From contig NC_079884.1 of assembly GCF_029227915.1 (NCBI RefSeq), positions 22,320,001 through 22,384,000 on the forward strand: a stretch of 64,000 bases of DNA, written 5' to 3'. The notes beneath the pieces are model-generated. The model was not told the origin of the DNA and made no database searches. It saw only the letters and a list, made by a program, of their open reading frames with translations. Below are positions 35,313 to 51,049 of this stretch, piece after piece (the stretch's first letter is position 1; the number at the start of each line of letters is the position of its first letter). The stretch is from Hydractinia symbiolongicarpus (Eukaryota; Cnidaria; Hydrozoa; Anthoathecata; Hydractiniidae). Position numbers and translations under genes: made by a program.

Positions 35313-35744
35313 TTGTTGGCGAAACCTTGCAAAAATTAAATTTTTCCATAAAATGCTTATCGCTTTTTTTGATCTTGTCGGCGTTTTATTTAGACTTGTC
35401 ATTCTTTAGGCTTTCCTAAGCTAATAGTATCTTACTTTTTATCATTTTGTGTTCCTCACTTGTACACGTAATTTGTACATCTCTGAATACTCTCCCAACA
35501 TCATTGCATTTTCACTTGAACATTTTCTTTTTCCCCGGATAATAAGGTATCAGAAAAAACCGTAAATAGGCCGCCGAGGTCCTGAAGTTCTAGCGGGGGT
35601 CGGCAACATGCGATTTTTTTCACAGACCGCGGGAAAAGATGGTAGCCTCTGTTTAAAGGAGAAACCACGTTAGTGGTGAAGTTGGTTTTTGTTGATTCGT
35701 TTTTTTGTCGGTATTGTGGAGTTTTTGCAAAACATATCTGCCTG

Positions 35745-36430
35745 ATTCTAACCTAGGATGGAAGTCCCAGATTAATTCAGGTACAACCAAGCTGAAAAAG
35801 GTTAATGGAATCATTGCAAAAATAAGACATTATGTGCCAATGGATGTTCTTCTGTCAGTTTATAATGCTCTTTTCCATTCGAATCTAAATTATTGCTCCA
35901 AAGTCTGGGGTCAGTCCATAAGTTTACATGTGAACCAAATCAATGTCCTTCAAATTTGTGCTTTATGTCATGAATTTTGCCAACCATAGAAAAAATGCAA
36001 ATCAATATTATAAAGATTTAGGCATCCTTAAATTCACAGATAGTGTAAAACTGCAAAATGTATTATTTATTTGTAATTTATTTAACAACAATCTACCTGT
36101 TTCAACTGATTGGTACCTATTCAATAGACTTCTATCACTCTCATAATACTTGTAGCCTTGGCCTTGTAAATTCACGTGCTGTTCGTACTTGTGCGTTTGG
36201 TTTGACATCCATTAGGCATCAAAGTGTCCTCATGGTCTAGTTGTCAGAATGCCTTACCTGAAATAAGACTTTTAGATCTCCCCTTGCATAGACTTAAATC
36301 TCTAATAAAGCATACATTCTTGTCTAATTATGTTTTATTTATATACCTAAAATACTATTGTTCACAATCACTTTCACACCACTTGGGTTCTCGGGATTTG
36401 CAATTGCAATATTTTCACATTTTTTCGCTT
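35745..36430 (+). pseudogene. LINE ORF2 C-terminal fragment
   Basis: The plus-strand translation shows LINE post-RT blocks: LDSNLGWKSQ-like start, 'LKKVNGIIAKIRHYVP', 'LLSVYNALFHSNLNYCSKVWG', 'YYKDLGILKFTDSVKLQNVL', then 'RTCAFGLTSIRHQS'. Frameshifts split it (near 35960 and 36140) and stops follow. The typical 'LIxSHxxYCxxVWG' region is clear. It is a different lineage from the LINE at 37.4-40.5 kb. Confidence 0.7.
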
Positions 36431-36888
36431 GTCTGTCTTGTTTTGTAGTGTGAGTTGTGTGTTTTGTATTGTCCACGATGGCTGTCATACTAGACATAAA
36501 TCTCTTTCGCCTGGCCCCTTCGTCGTTGGTAACCAGGTCTTACATAAGAAATCCAGCCATGCTGTTCTTAACTAATGTGGAGGTGAACGCCGACAGAGCA
36601 CGGATGACGCAAGTCTGCAAAAGTGCACTTACAGGCGGAACAGACAATTTATCATGGATTTAATTGTAGATAATTTCTTCATTTGACGAAACAATTGGAA
36701 ACCATAGCAGGTCCAAATTTAATGGATTATCTTCTTTATGCCGCTACTGTTATTCAAACAATTTTAAAAACGAAACCCACATGCAATATAATTTTTTTTT
36801 CTGTATAAATTTTATGTACCTGACGTGTACCTTGAAAAGAGATTTTATTTATTAGTTTTATTTAAACCATGCAGATAAAGATTTTTTT

Positions 36889-37215
36889 TAATTTGAAAAC
36901 GAAGCATATTTTTTCCTATTTGGTTGTGATGACCTGAAAATAATAAACATTAAATACTATTTCGGACATGTAGAAAAGGAAGTTAAGATTGAGAGAGACG
37001 CTATACCAGTAGACGCCCGATCATCATGTTTGGGGTTCACGATTAAAAAACGTCCCCCACTTTTCTACTGCAAAATTAATGCGCAACAAAGATTAACTTT
37101 AATGTCCGTATTGCACGCGTTTTATAAAATGGCAAATGAACTGTTACATGATGGGTGGAAAATAATCACACCAAATATCTTTTCAGTTTCACTTAAAAAA
37201 CCAATTAATTCTTGA
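36889..37215 (+). CDS. Unidentified open frame of about 108 codons, possible orphan exon
   Basis: An open stretch without an early ATG runs from about 36889 to the TGA at 37213-37215. Its composition is protein-like rather than low-complexity: 'AYFFLFGCDDLKII', 'HVEKEVKIERDAIPVDARS', 'LTLMSVLHAFYKMANELL', 'DGWKIITPN'. An acceptor-like TTTATTTATTAG lies upstream at about 36858. I do not recognise the family. A second short frame with an ATG at 36478 (MAVILDINLFR) lies upstream in a locally GC-richer patch and could be an earlier exon, but I could not find a convincing join. It could be a gene fragment, a transposon-derived frame or chance. Confidence 0.3.
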
Positions 37216-37408
37216 GAAAAACGTTTACACTTATCTTAAAATGTTAATATTTATGCAAGCAATAGAATGCTCGGGTAACGACCATTTAAGCGAGCACTAC
37301 GCAGGCGCGAGCAATTGCTCTCAACTCATGGCAAGGCCTGATTGTGTTATAGAGAATCAACAGAAATTGTGATTGTGTTATAGAGAGAGCATTGTAATAA
37401 AAATTAAA

Positions 37409-37413
37409 ATATA

Positions 37414-37445
<32 letters not shown>

Positions 37446-40400
37446 TCTTTATACAGGTTTATCTACGTCAGTATAATATATACAAGATATATGTAAATGT
37501 TACTGTTATCAAAGAGAGACCTGTGTAAAAAAAAAATAACAAAATATAAAATTTTCGAAGTAAGATTTAAACGGAGAGAAATAAAAATTCGCGGATATTG
37601 AAAAATTTTAGAGAATAAAAATTAAGAACCATATATGAGAAAATTAAAAATATTGTGAAAGACTTTGTGCGAAAAATTTTCAGGTATATCAAGAAACACG
37701 ATGTAAGAAACGACGGATGACGTCATCACACAATCCATACATTTGGCAGTGAGAGGACGTGGAAATTGTATTGTTTGTGTCGATGGCGTCAACCGTTCCC
37801 TCCCACATCGTGGATGAACCAGAAAAGTTTAAAAATCATAATTGTTTATTAGTTTTTTAAATAAATTAAAATTAGTTTCTTTCCTAATACTAACAGGTAG
37901 GGAGTTAAAAATAACTGCTCCCTGATAATATGATAATTTCCTCCCAGCTTCAGATTTAATTGATGGGAGCCGAAGTGAACAGTTCTTTCCTCGAGTGTTT
38001 ATCGAGTGGTTGATCATAACATATTTCCCATCAGTTTCGAGAAGTAACGATTTGAAGACGTCAATAACAATTTTTCTTTTCAGTTGTATTGTGAAAGTTG
38101 GCCATTTTTTACGATTTTTGACAATGAATTTTGCTTTCAGAAATAACGATTCGAATTTTAATCGCCATGTATCGCTCATGCCACCATAAACAGGGTAGCA
38201 GTAGAAAATTAGAGGTTGAATCATTGACGTGAATATCTTCTCAGCAACAATTGGTGAAATGTTATGTCTTACTTTCTTGAGCATTTTGAGCCTTGAACTA
38301 ACCCGCCTGTACATTCGTTGAAGGTGAGAGCTCAAGTTTAGATGGCTATCCATGATTACACCAAGATATTCGTAGAACGCAGGCTGGTGGATTTCATTGT
38401 TATTGATTGTTATATTGATCTGGGTGTTACGTGATCGAGAAGTAAATGTTACAAATTCTGTTTTTCCTTTTTTTTGGGTTTAGGATAAGACAGTTATCTT
38501 GCATCCATCTGAACACTTTTTCAACATCTGAGTTTATACATTTTTCGATCTCAGTTAGCGATTTGTGTGAAAAATAAATCACTGTGTCATCAGCATACAT
38601 TAATACGTTGCAGTAATTTAGCTGGATCGGAAGGTCGTTTATAAGAAGGACAAATAGCAGAGGTCCCAATATCAAACCTTGGGGTACACAATGGGTAACA
38701 AACTCCTTCTCAGAAAGTACTTCATCAACGTTAACGATTTGGCTTCGGTGAAACAAGTAGCTAGATATCCAATCAACCTCTTTACCAAGTATGCCATAGT
38801 AAGGAAGTTTGTAAAGTAAACAACTGTGGTTAACAGTGTCAAATGCTTTTCTCAGGTCCATAAACAGGGCACCTGTTACTTTGCCTTTGTCCATGTTTTC
38901 GCGGATGTTATTTGTAAGTTTGGTAACTGCATCACTAGTCGATCGTTTCCGGCGGAAGCCATACTGGTGTTTGCTCAGGAAGAAGTTTTCTTCCAGGTAG
39001 TCAGCTAGTTGGTTATAAACGACTCTTTCGATGGTCTTCGACAGGATGTTGAGCACATAGATCGGACGGTAATTATGAATATTACTGCGATCTCCATTTT
39101 TGAACACAGGGTTAATTTTTGCAGTTTTCTCTGATGTTGGAAAGGTGCCAGATAACAAGCTTGCATTTATTAAGAACGTAAGTGGTGCTGCAATTACGGG
39201 AGCAATATCCTTTACAATTCTTGCAGGTGATGTGTCCGGACCTGCCGCTTTCGAAGCATTTGTCGATTCTAAGATTTTTAATGTTTCTCGGACTGTTAAT
39301 TCTTTAAACTTAAATGTTGCATTAGTTCGGTTTATATCCTTCAGGGGGTCCCGCTGTCAAACATTTTCCATGTGTAATTAATGATTTTACAGTTCATTAA
39401 TTTGGATCCGACTTTCGTAAAAAACGAACAAAATGCATTTGATATACATTTGGGATTCGATACATTTTTCCCATTGATTTTGAAAAATTTACTTGGAGCA
39501 CATGTACCCTTAGTAGGATAGCAGTTTTTGATTTGCTTCCAGAAGTCGCTAGGTTTGTCAGTGGATTGCTTAAATACATTTCTGATGTGGTTTGCTTTTG
39601 CAGCACGTATCTTTTTTGTTACAGTATTTCTGAGTTTCTTATAATTGTCCCAATGAGCATCAAGGCTAGTTTGTTTGAAGCGGCGTAGTTGATAATCTCT
39701 TGTGTGCATCAAATGACGTATTTCTCGTGTCAACCAGGGACTGGGCTTTCCCCGAACATTTTTCTCCTTCAGTGGTGAATGTTTGTTGATGGTAGATGTG
39801 ACGTAATTTTTAAAATAAATCCCAGCCTTTGTTGAAATCGACAGCTAAACAGTTTTCCCAAGGTATGTTACGAATTTCGTTCTGTAAGTCTTCTTTGTTA
39901 TATCAAGAGTAATCACACGCCGTTATTCTTTTTGGTTGATAGCGTTTACAGTTCATTTTTCTATTGATGCCAATTAAACCATGATCACTTATGGAATTTG
40001 TGTGCACCAATGTATCGGTAATTACTATTTTGTTTGTCGTATAGAACGTGTATGACTTTATTAACTGACTGAAACCGTGCAGTTTTACAAGATCTTTCAA
40101 GTTGGAATGGTCTCCGGGGACCTTATAATTGCAGTTAAAGTCCCCGCACATAATCGTTTCTTTGTTCTCTGCTGTAATCGCATCCAAAATATTGTTAAAT
40201 TTTTCAACAAAGTCTCTGTCGAGGTAATTTGAGTTATCAGGGGGTTGGTAGCATGAAGAAATGAGCAACGGTTTCGATTTTTTGGGGAAGAATTAATAAA
40301 GCAGGAGTACAGTCAACACAGAAAAATCTCTCTTCATCACAAACAAATTTATCATTTAAACATTTCAAGTGAGATAAATTTTTACACGTATAACATTTCT

Positions 40401-40530
40401 CTGATGTTTGATTTCTTCTGATAGTTTTCCCACAACTATTACAGGAAACATTGTTGACTAATGCCAAAAACAACAGCAACAAAAAATTTAACACAGAAAA
40501 CACGTCCGTACGGACAGCCGCCATTATGCA
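37409..40530 (-). mobile_element. CR1-like non-LTR retrotransposon, nearly complete but damaged
   Basis: In order on the minus strand: an N-terminal cysteine-rich PHD-like finger (40452-40310; CNSCG, CYTCKNLSHLKC, FFCVDC); the C-terminal half of an AP endonuclease (about 40290-39900; SSCYQPP, IMCGDFNCNY, SISDHGLIG); a linker; reverse transcriptase (about 39345-38427) with FMDLRKAFDTVNH, VPQGLILGPLLF and the catalytic LMYADDT; and the C-terminal domain (38353-37829; MDSHLNLSSHLQRM to YQGAVIFNSLP). The N-terminal half of the endonuclease is missing at about 40290-40300. A frameshift in an A-run near 38470 and others elsewhere break the frame. The 3' end is an ATT microsatellite (37411-37442), a usual tail for CR1-type LINEs. 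The RT catalytic residues are intact, so the copy is fairly young. Confidence 0.85.
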
Positions 40531-40836
40531 TTTTTAACTGTGTGAAAAAGAGCTGAACAATAGATTGTCTGGTAAAAAAATTGAATTGGAAAGGTGAAGT
40601 AAGGTTATGTACATACGGAACGTGAGTTGATCTTAATATGTAAGTCAAACGTACATATGTGTACTATAATGTGTACTTTTTTGTTTTCAACTGATTTAAT
40701 TTTTTTGAATTGAAGTTGATACAAAATATATTGAAATATATTACAAAAATCATTGCTAGTTACTTCTTATTAATCAAAATGTACAGTCGCCCTTATGTTT
40801 TTCTTTTTATGTTATTATACATATATATTATTATAG
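40531..40836. other. 5' flank of RUVBL2
   Basis: Short AT-rich spacer between the LINE 5' end and the RUVBL2 start. It must contain the RUVBL2 promoter unless a leader exon lies upstream of the LINE. A pyrimidine-poor but AG-ending segment (ATATATTATTATAG, to 40836) sits 14 bases before the ATG and may be a splice acceptor. Confidence 0.35.
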
Positions 40837-40850
40837 GACTAAAAATAAAA

Positions 40851-46729
<5,879 letters not shown>

Positions 46730-46836
46730 GAATTGGGATACCGGCTAGCATATTGTAACTGACCCGCATGTAATTTTGAGTAGTGCGCAATGTTTTGGTA
46801 AGTGTTGTAAGGGTGTATTGTCGAACTGTCTCACGG

Positions 46837-46842
46837 AATAAA
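46837..46842 (+). terminator. Poly(A) signal of RUVBL2
   Basis: AATAAA 108 bases after the TAA stop. Confidence 0.7.
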
Positions 46843-48265
46843 CAAAAGGACTGTGATCAATTTTTATACTAAGATGTTCAAGTATATTTTTATCGCCGAG
46901 TTGTATATTGTTTAGAGATTTTTGATGTTGATACACTTCAGTTTATTTTTTTGTTGTTTATGTTTTTCCTACAATGATTTACATTTTCTCGCGTCTTTTG
47001 GCCGTTCATGTGTATTTTAGTCGCATGCTTTAGATAGCGAAACCTAATTCTAATGTCAATGCATCAGGTGTATTGTGCGATGTTAAAAAAGTTACACACC
47101 TGATTAAAGGTATAAATTGATTAATAAAATGTCGTCTTTATTCGCGAAAATGGCGAAATTTAATTCTCGTGAAATATCAGGACTTGTCAAATTCGCGAAA
47201 ATGTAATTTCATTATCAAGAAACTTGTGAAAATTAGTTCTCGCGAAAACTAATTCTCTTAAGGTTACAATTACAGTTTCATACAAATAAAATCCTACCTC
47301 GGCAACACGTGGCGATCAACTGTTATTTGTAACTTGCTTAAAATCCACTATATTATAAGCACTACTTTAACGCGAAGCAAAAATTTTTGAAATCTCGCGA
47401 AAATTTATGTTTTTTAACCTTGCTTAAGAAAGAACAGCTTTACTGCAAAACCCAAAAGTTTCCTCTGCAGATACTTTCTTCCCTTAAAGTAGTACTTTTT
47501 ATTTTTTTATTCACCATGGTCATCACACGTTTTTGGGCCTGCACATTTTGTTACGTCTTGTGCATGTAGTTCATCATGTCATATTGATGAAAAACTACTT
47601 TGCTCATCCCTTACACACTGCCTGGCAGTGAGCGGGATTCCATCCGCGGTCCGATTTATGTTAAAAATTCACCTATGAGCAAGAACCTCCACACGCCTTG
47701 TTATATGAAATATAAGATGAACTATAATGAGGTACAGTGAACAATTCTAAAGAAAACTCTCGCAGATACACACGTAAAGTTTTTGGGTAAAAGTTTTACT
47801 GGTGCAAATACACTAGTGTACATTTTCTAAATACGTCCCTGACACATTACACCTTTATTACTTGTAATACTTAGCTACCTACATTATATCATACATATAC
47901 TATTCATGGTTATATATTATGGGTAAAAGTGGAACACTGTCATCTTCATCTTTCGGACAAAGGCATTTCATGCCCTTCGATACATTTTCACCTCGGCATA
48001 AATTGTTACAAATTATTTCGCGCATCAAAAATTCGACATGTATTTACGTCCTTGTGGTAACGAGAGTACAGTTAACAACATGACGAAATGTGTTTTAGGC
48101 TGCAAAAGATTGTCCTTCCCATCTACAATTCTTATGATCCATATATATTTTTCTAATCAAATACTTTTCGCAAAGACTCTTTCTACTTTTAAAATACGGT
48201 AAAGTACGAGCTTTACATCGAGATGCAGAATTTTGTTTCAAAATCTATATATTGTGAAATGTTGG
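46843..48265. other. Convergent intergenic region between RUVBL2 and the BOK-like gene
   Basis: Contains a repeat at about 47125-47260 built from AATTCGCGAAAAT and TTCTCGCGAAAAC words in both orientations, a motif family common in this type of genome. The rest is AT-rich and featureless. Confidence 0.5.
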
Positions 48266-48276
48266 TATTATATAGC

Positions 48277-48349
48277 AACCTCGTCTCCAGAGTCTTGTGG
48301 CCTCTGAGCCGTCATTACCCACAAGTCAAAATGCCCTGGGAACGAGGTT
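48277..48349. mobile_element. 73-bp palindromic element with 11-bp target duplication
   Basis: AACCTCGTCTCCAGAGTCTT at the left is mirrored by CCCTGGGAACGAGGTT at the right. TATTATATAGC is present on both sides (48266-48276 and 48350-48360), a clear target site duplication. It belongs to the same family as 35203-35312 and is related to 50949-51049. Confidence 0.75.
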
Positions 48350-48353
48350 TATT
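48348..48353 (-). terminator. Poly(A) signal of the BOK-like gene
   Basis: AATAAA on the minus strand, about 153 bases beyond the stop codon. It is the first canonical hexamer downstream of that stop, and it spans the junction of the palindromic element with its target duplication. Confidence 0.5.
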
Positions 48354-48506
48354 ATATAGCGCTGTCATGTTAAACCAAGTAACTTAGTCTGCTTTCCATT
48401 CCTTTGTTATCATATGTAAACAATTTCTTCTCTCGTGAGGGAATGAAGTCGACGGAATATTCGACGGCGCGACCCTTTGAACATTGTATTCCATCACATG
48501 CTCTGA

Positions 48507-50204
48507 CTACTTTACCATAAACTTATTGAACACATAAAGGAAAAGAATGCTTAGTAGAATTATTCCGATTATTTTTATTCTGTTGTCATGACGTTCGTAG
48601 GTGGTTTTTATAAACGCGCAAACTTTTTCTTTTGTGTCTAATTCGTTATCACTCTCCTCCTCATTTTCATAAAAAGCCGGACCAACTTGATCTGTGTTAA
48701 AATGTTCTACGATGGAGCCCTAAAAACATAATGGCAACAAATATAACAAGTAATGTAACTCTACTTGATTCTATGTATTATTCTTTCATATTTTCTAAAA
48801 ATGTTTGGTTAGCGAAAAATTTTATTTTGACCGATTTGCAAAGGTTAATTTGCAAAAGTGTATGCCTATTAACCTGCGCTTTTCTTTCTTTCAGGTGCTA
48901 AAGAAACGTACTTAAAGAAAAACTTGTGTTAAATATACCGCAGTAAAAAGAACAGGAAGTTTAGTTAACACTAATCGGTGGCCCGTGGAGAGATCCAAGG
49001 ATTCGCCCGTCCTTTATTAGCCGCGTTTTGTGTGTCTCGCTACTGCGGTTACCATTTTATGTGCTAGACAGACTTATACGGGTATTACAGTATAGACTAG
49101 CTGTTTGCCGTGAAAAAATCCACACGGTCTTCCGTCTTTCATTTACACGCTATATCGTGTGCCTGTTGCGTAAAACTTTTCTTGCGGACAGACAGACAAA
49201 AAACGACTATTATTATACAGATAGTCGTTAACCCGTTGAAAAATCCACGGGGTCGCCCGTCCTTTATATATCGCATTCCGTGTTTCTGTAACAGACAGAA
49301 AAACAGACAGACGACGGCTTTTTTTCAATAGACTAGTCGGTTACCCGTGGAAAAATCTACAGGATCGCCTGTCCTTTATATATCGAATATTTCGTGTTTC
49401 CGTAGCACAACGTTTTTCTCGCGTATAAACAGACAGACGGAGATTATCTGCAAAAAATCTTAAAATTAAAAAAAAACGTTCACTGCAATAACTGCGATAG
49501 AAGAAAAAATAGAAATTTTGTGTTAAACTTGTGCGCGGAGAGTAAAAACTACGTATTTGTATTTAATAAAAACCTCATACCCAGCCTCCACTTTCTTGTA
49601 TCCACGTGGCAAGTTTTTTCATGACAAACACACCAAGCCAATACACTATTCTTCCTGGCATTTCGTTTTTCCCGTGTGTTATGCAGTCCAGGGCCATACC
49701 ACCTGTGAATGCATACAATGCAATGATTTTAGCCCACGTAATCCCTTCGGAAAATAAGTTTGTCGCAAATTTGTTAAACGAATCCCAAACAACTATTTCG
49801 CTATCGTAAGTAAGTTTTAAATGGCTGGATATTTTTGTATATAACTTCGGATACTTCATTTCTAATATTTGTCCAATATTCTGAAGCACATTCGAATACT
49901 CTTCCGGTTGGGTACTACTGTGATTTTCATATTCTTTTATTCCAGATCGAGCCAGTCTTGCCTCGATGTACTCCTCACATAGTCGTTGTGCGGTGATCGT
50001 TATATCTTCTACCGAGTTTGGTACAATAAGTTTTTTCGAGATTTTTCGCCCAAGTAACATTATTGATGGTTCTTCGGTCGATTTTTTGCTGACTGCTTTA
50101 CGCTCTATAAGCTGAGACAGACCATTTTTAGATTTCCACAAGCCCAAGACCTTCTGTAGCTTCACCACGCTTTCTTTTTTAATTAGCGCAGGTTTTTCTG
50201 ACAT
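48507..50204 (-). CDS. BOK-like Bcl-2 family protein, complete, two exons
   Basis: Multi-domain Bcl-2 family member, probably a tail-anchored regulator of mitochondrial or ER membrane permeabilisation. Exons: 50204-49581 and 48719-48507, joined in phase 0 to 278 aa. Seen: a BH4-like helix with RLCEEYIEARLARSGI (about 74-89), close to BOK; BH3-like VLQNIGQILEMKYPKLY (106-122); BH1 FSEGITWAKIIALYAFTGGM (151-170), where BOK also has GITW; ALDC; BH2 across the splice site, LATWIQESGGW then GSIVEHF; and a hydrophobic tail anchor at about 257-273 followed by Lys. The BH3 Asp expected after Gly111 is Gln. The N-terminus (1-70) is basic and without homology that I recognise. The 861-bp intron is mostly mini-Helitron-like repeats. 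BOK is the best match; BAK/BAX-like is the alternative. Confidence 0.88.
48971..49074 (-). mobile_element. Mini-Helitron-like copy 1 in the BOK-like intron
   Basis: The plus strand reads CTAATCGGTGGCCCGTGG, a decayed hairpin, ATTCGCCCGTCC, and ends CTAGACAGAC. Reverse orientation of the family. Confidence 0.45.
49097..49197 (-). mobile_element. Mini-Helitron-like copy 2 in the BOK-like intron
   Basis: Begins CTAG (the 3' end on the minus strand, preceded on plus by A), then a CCGTGAAAAAATCCACACGG hairpin, and ends GGACAGACAGAC. Confidence 0.5.
49222..49312 (-). mobile_element. Mini-Helitron-like copy 3 in the BOK-like intron
   Basis: TAGTCGTTAACCCGTTGAAA, hairpin, GTCGCCCGTCC, ending ACAGACAGAC. 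The first base of CTAG is lost. Confidence 0.5.
49333..49443 (-). mobile_element. Mini-Helitron-like copy 4 in the BOK-like intron
   Basis: CTAGTCGGTTACCCGTGG, hairpin, ATCGCCTGTCC, ending AAACAGACAGACGGAGA. Same orientation as copies 1-3 and about 20 bp after copy 3. Confidence 0.5.
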
Positions 50205-50945
50205 GCTTAAGATTTTGGTTCAATATTTAACTAGCAGTGTACTTGTGCTTCTTCATAGACAAACAGAACTTTTTAATTAATTTAAATTCACGACAGAAAA
50301 CTTTAACTGCTGTTATATACTTTACAAAAAATAATGAGTTTTGAAATGTTCCGACACGATTTGAAATTATGAAATATAGTTGGAATATTTTTTATTTTAT
50401 AATCTAAAAATGGTTCTCCTGCAAAGAGAATTTATAGTACTGTTTTTACAGAACTTAAACAGAAGTGTGAGTATTCTTGTCGTTCAGTACCGACGAAGGA
50501 GAGTTAGGCAGGTGTGTCTTCCTTTTGAGGCGGAGGCAAAAATGAAAGTTGTTAGCCACAAAATAACACCTATATTTTAACTCTAAAAAGAACTAATAAA
50601 AGAAATCCTAGATGAAGTATTTAAAAATGTGTGAAATAATAATTTTTTTTATCGCCTTGTTATAAATTTTAAGAGATGCTAACAAGTTAAACAAACTTTT
50701 TTCTACTGAAAAACGTAGCTTAGAGGTATGGTGACTAGGGTGAATTTTCTGCAGGTGTTTTGTGAACAGCTCAACCTTTTTATTTTTTTATTGCATAAAA
50801 TTTGTTGTTAATGTAATAATTAAGTTAAAAAGTCACTTTTACTCTTTGTAAAGAGAGGAGGTGGCAATTTTCTCGAAAATCATAGTTTGGGTGGATGTAA
50901 ATTAGAGTGAGTGGGTTTTCATTTAGATCTAGGGAGTGCCAGTTA
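50205..50945. other. 5' flank of the BOK-like gene
   Basis: AT-rich, no gene seen; should contain the promoter of the minus-strand BOK-like gene. Unlike the other three genes there is no obvious acceptor-like AG next to this start codon. Confidence 0.4.
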
Positions 50946-50948
50946 TAC

Positions 50949-51049
50949 AATCTCGTCCCCAGGACTTTTTAAGTTTTTTTTACTTTGGGACGGAATGTAA
51001 ACGTCCCGATGTAAAAAAACAATTAAAAAGCCCTGGAGACGAGATTGCC
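50949..51049. mobile_element. Palindromic element related to 35203 and 48277
   Basis: CAATCTCGTCCCCAGGACTT at the left and AAGCCCTGGAGACGAGATTG at the right form long imperfect inverted repeats. An inner pair GGGACGG.../...CGTCCC adds a second stem. Confidence 0.7.

Noticed and set aside
36478-36663. Frame starting MAVILDINLFR, reminiscent of the first residues of seryl-tRNA synthetase
   Set aside because: Only about eight residues resemble that protein and the rest does not; treated as chance.
38826-39381. Plus-strand frames of 60 and 93 codons
   Set aside because: They are antisense shadows of the LINE reverse transcriptase.
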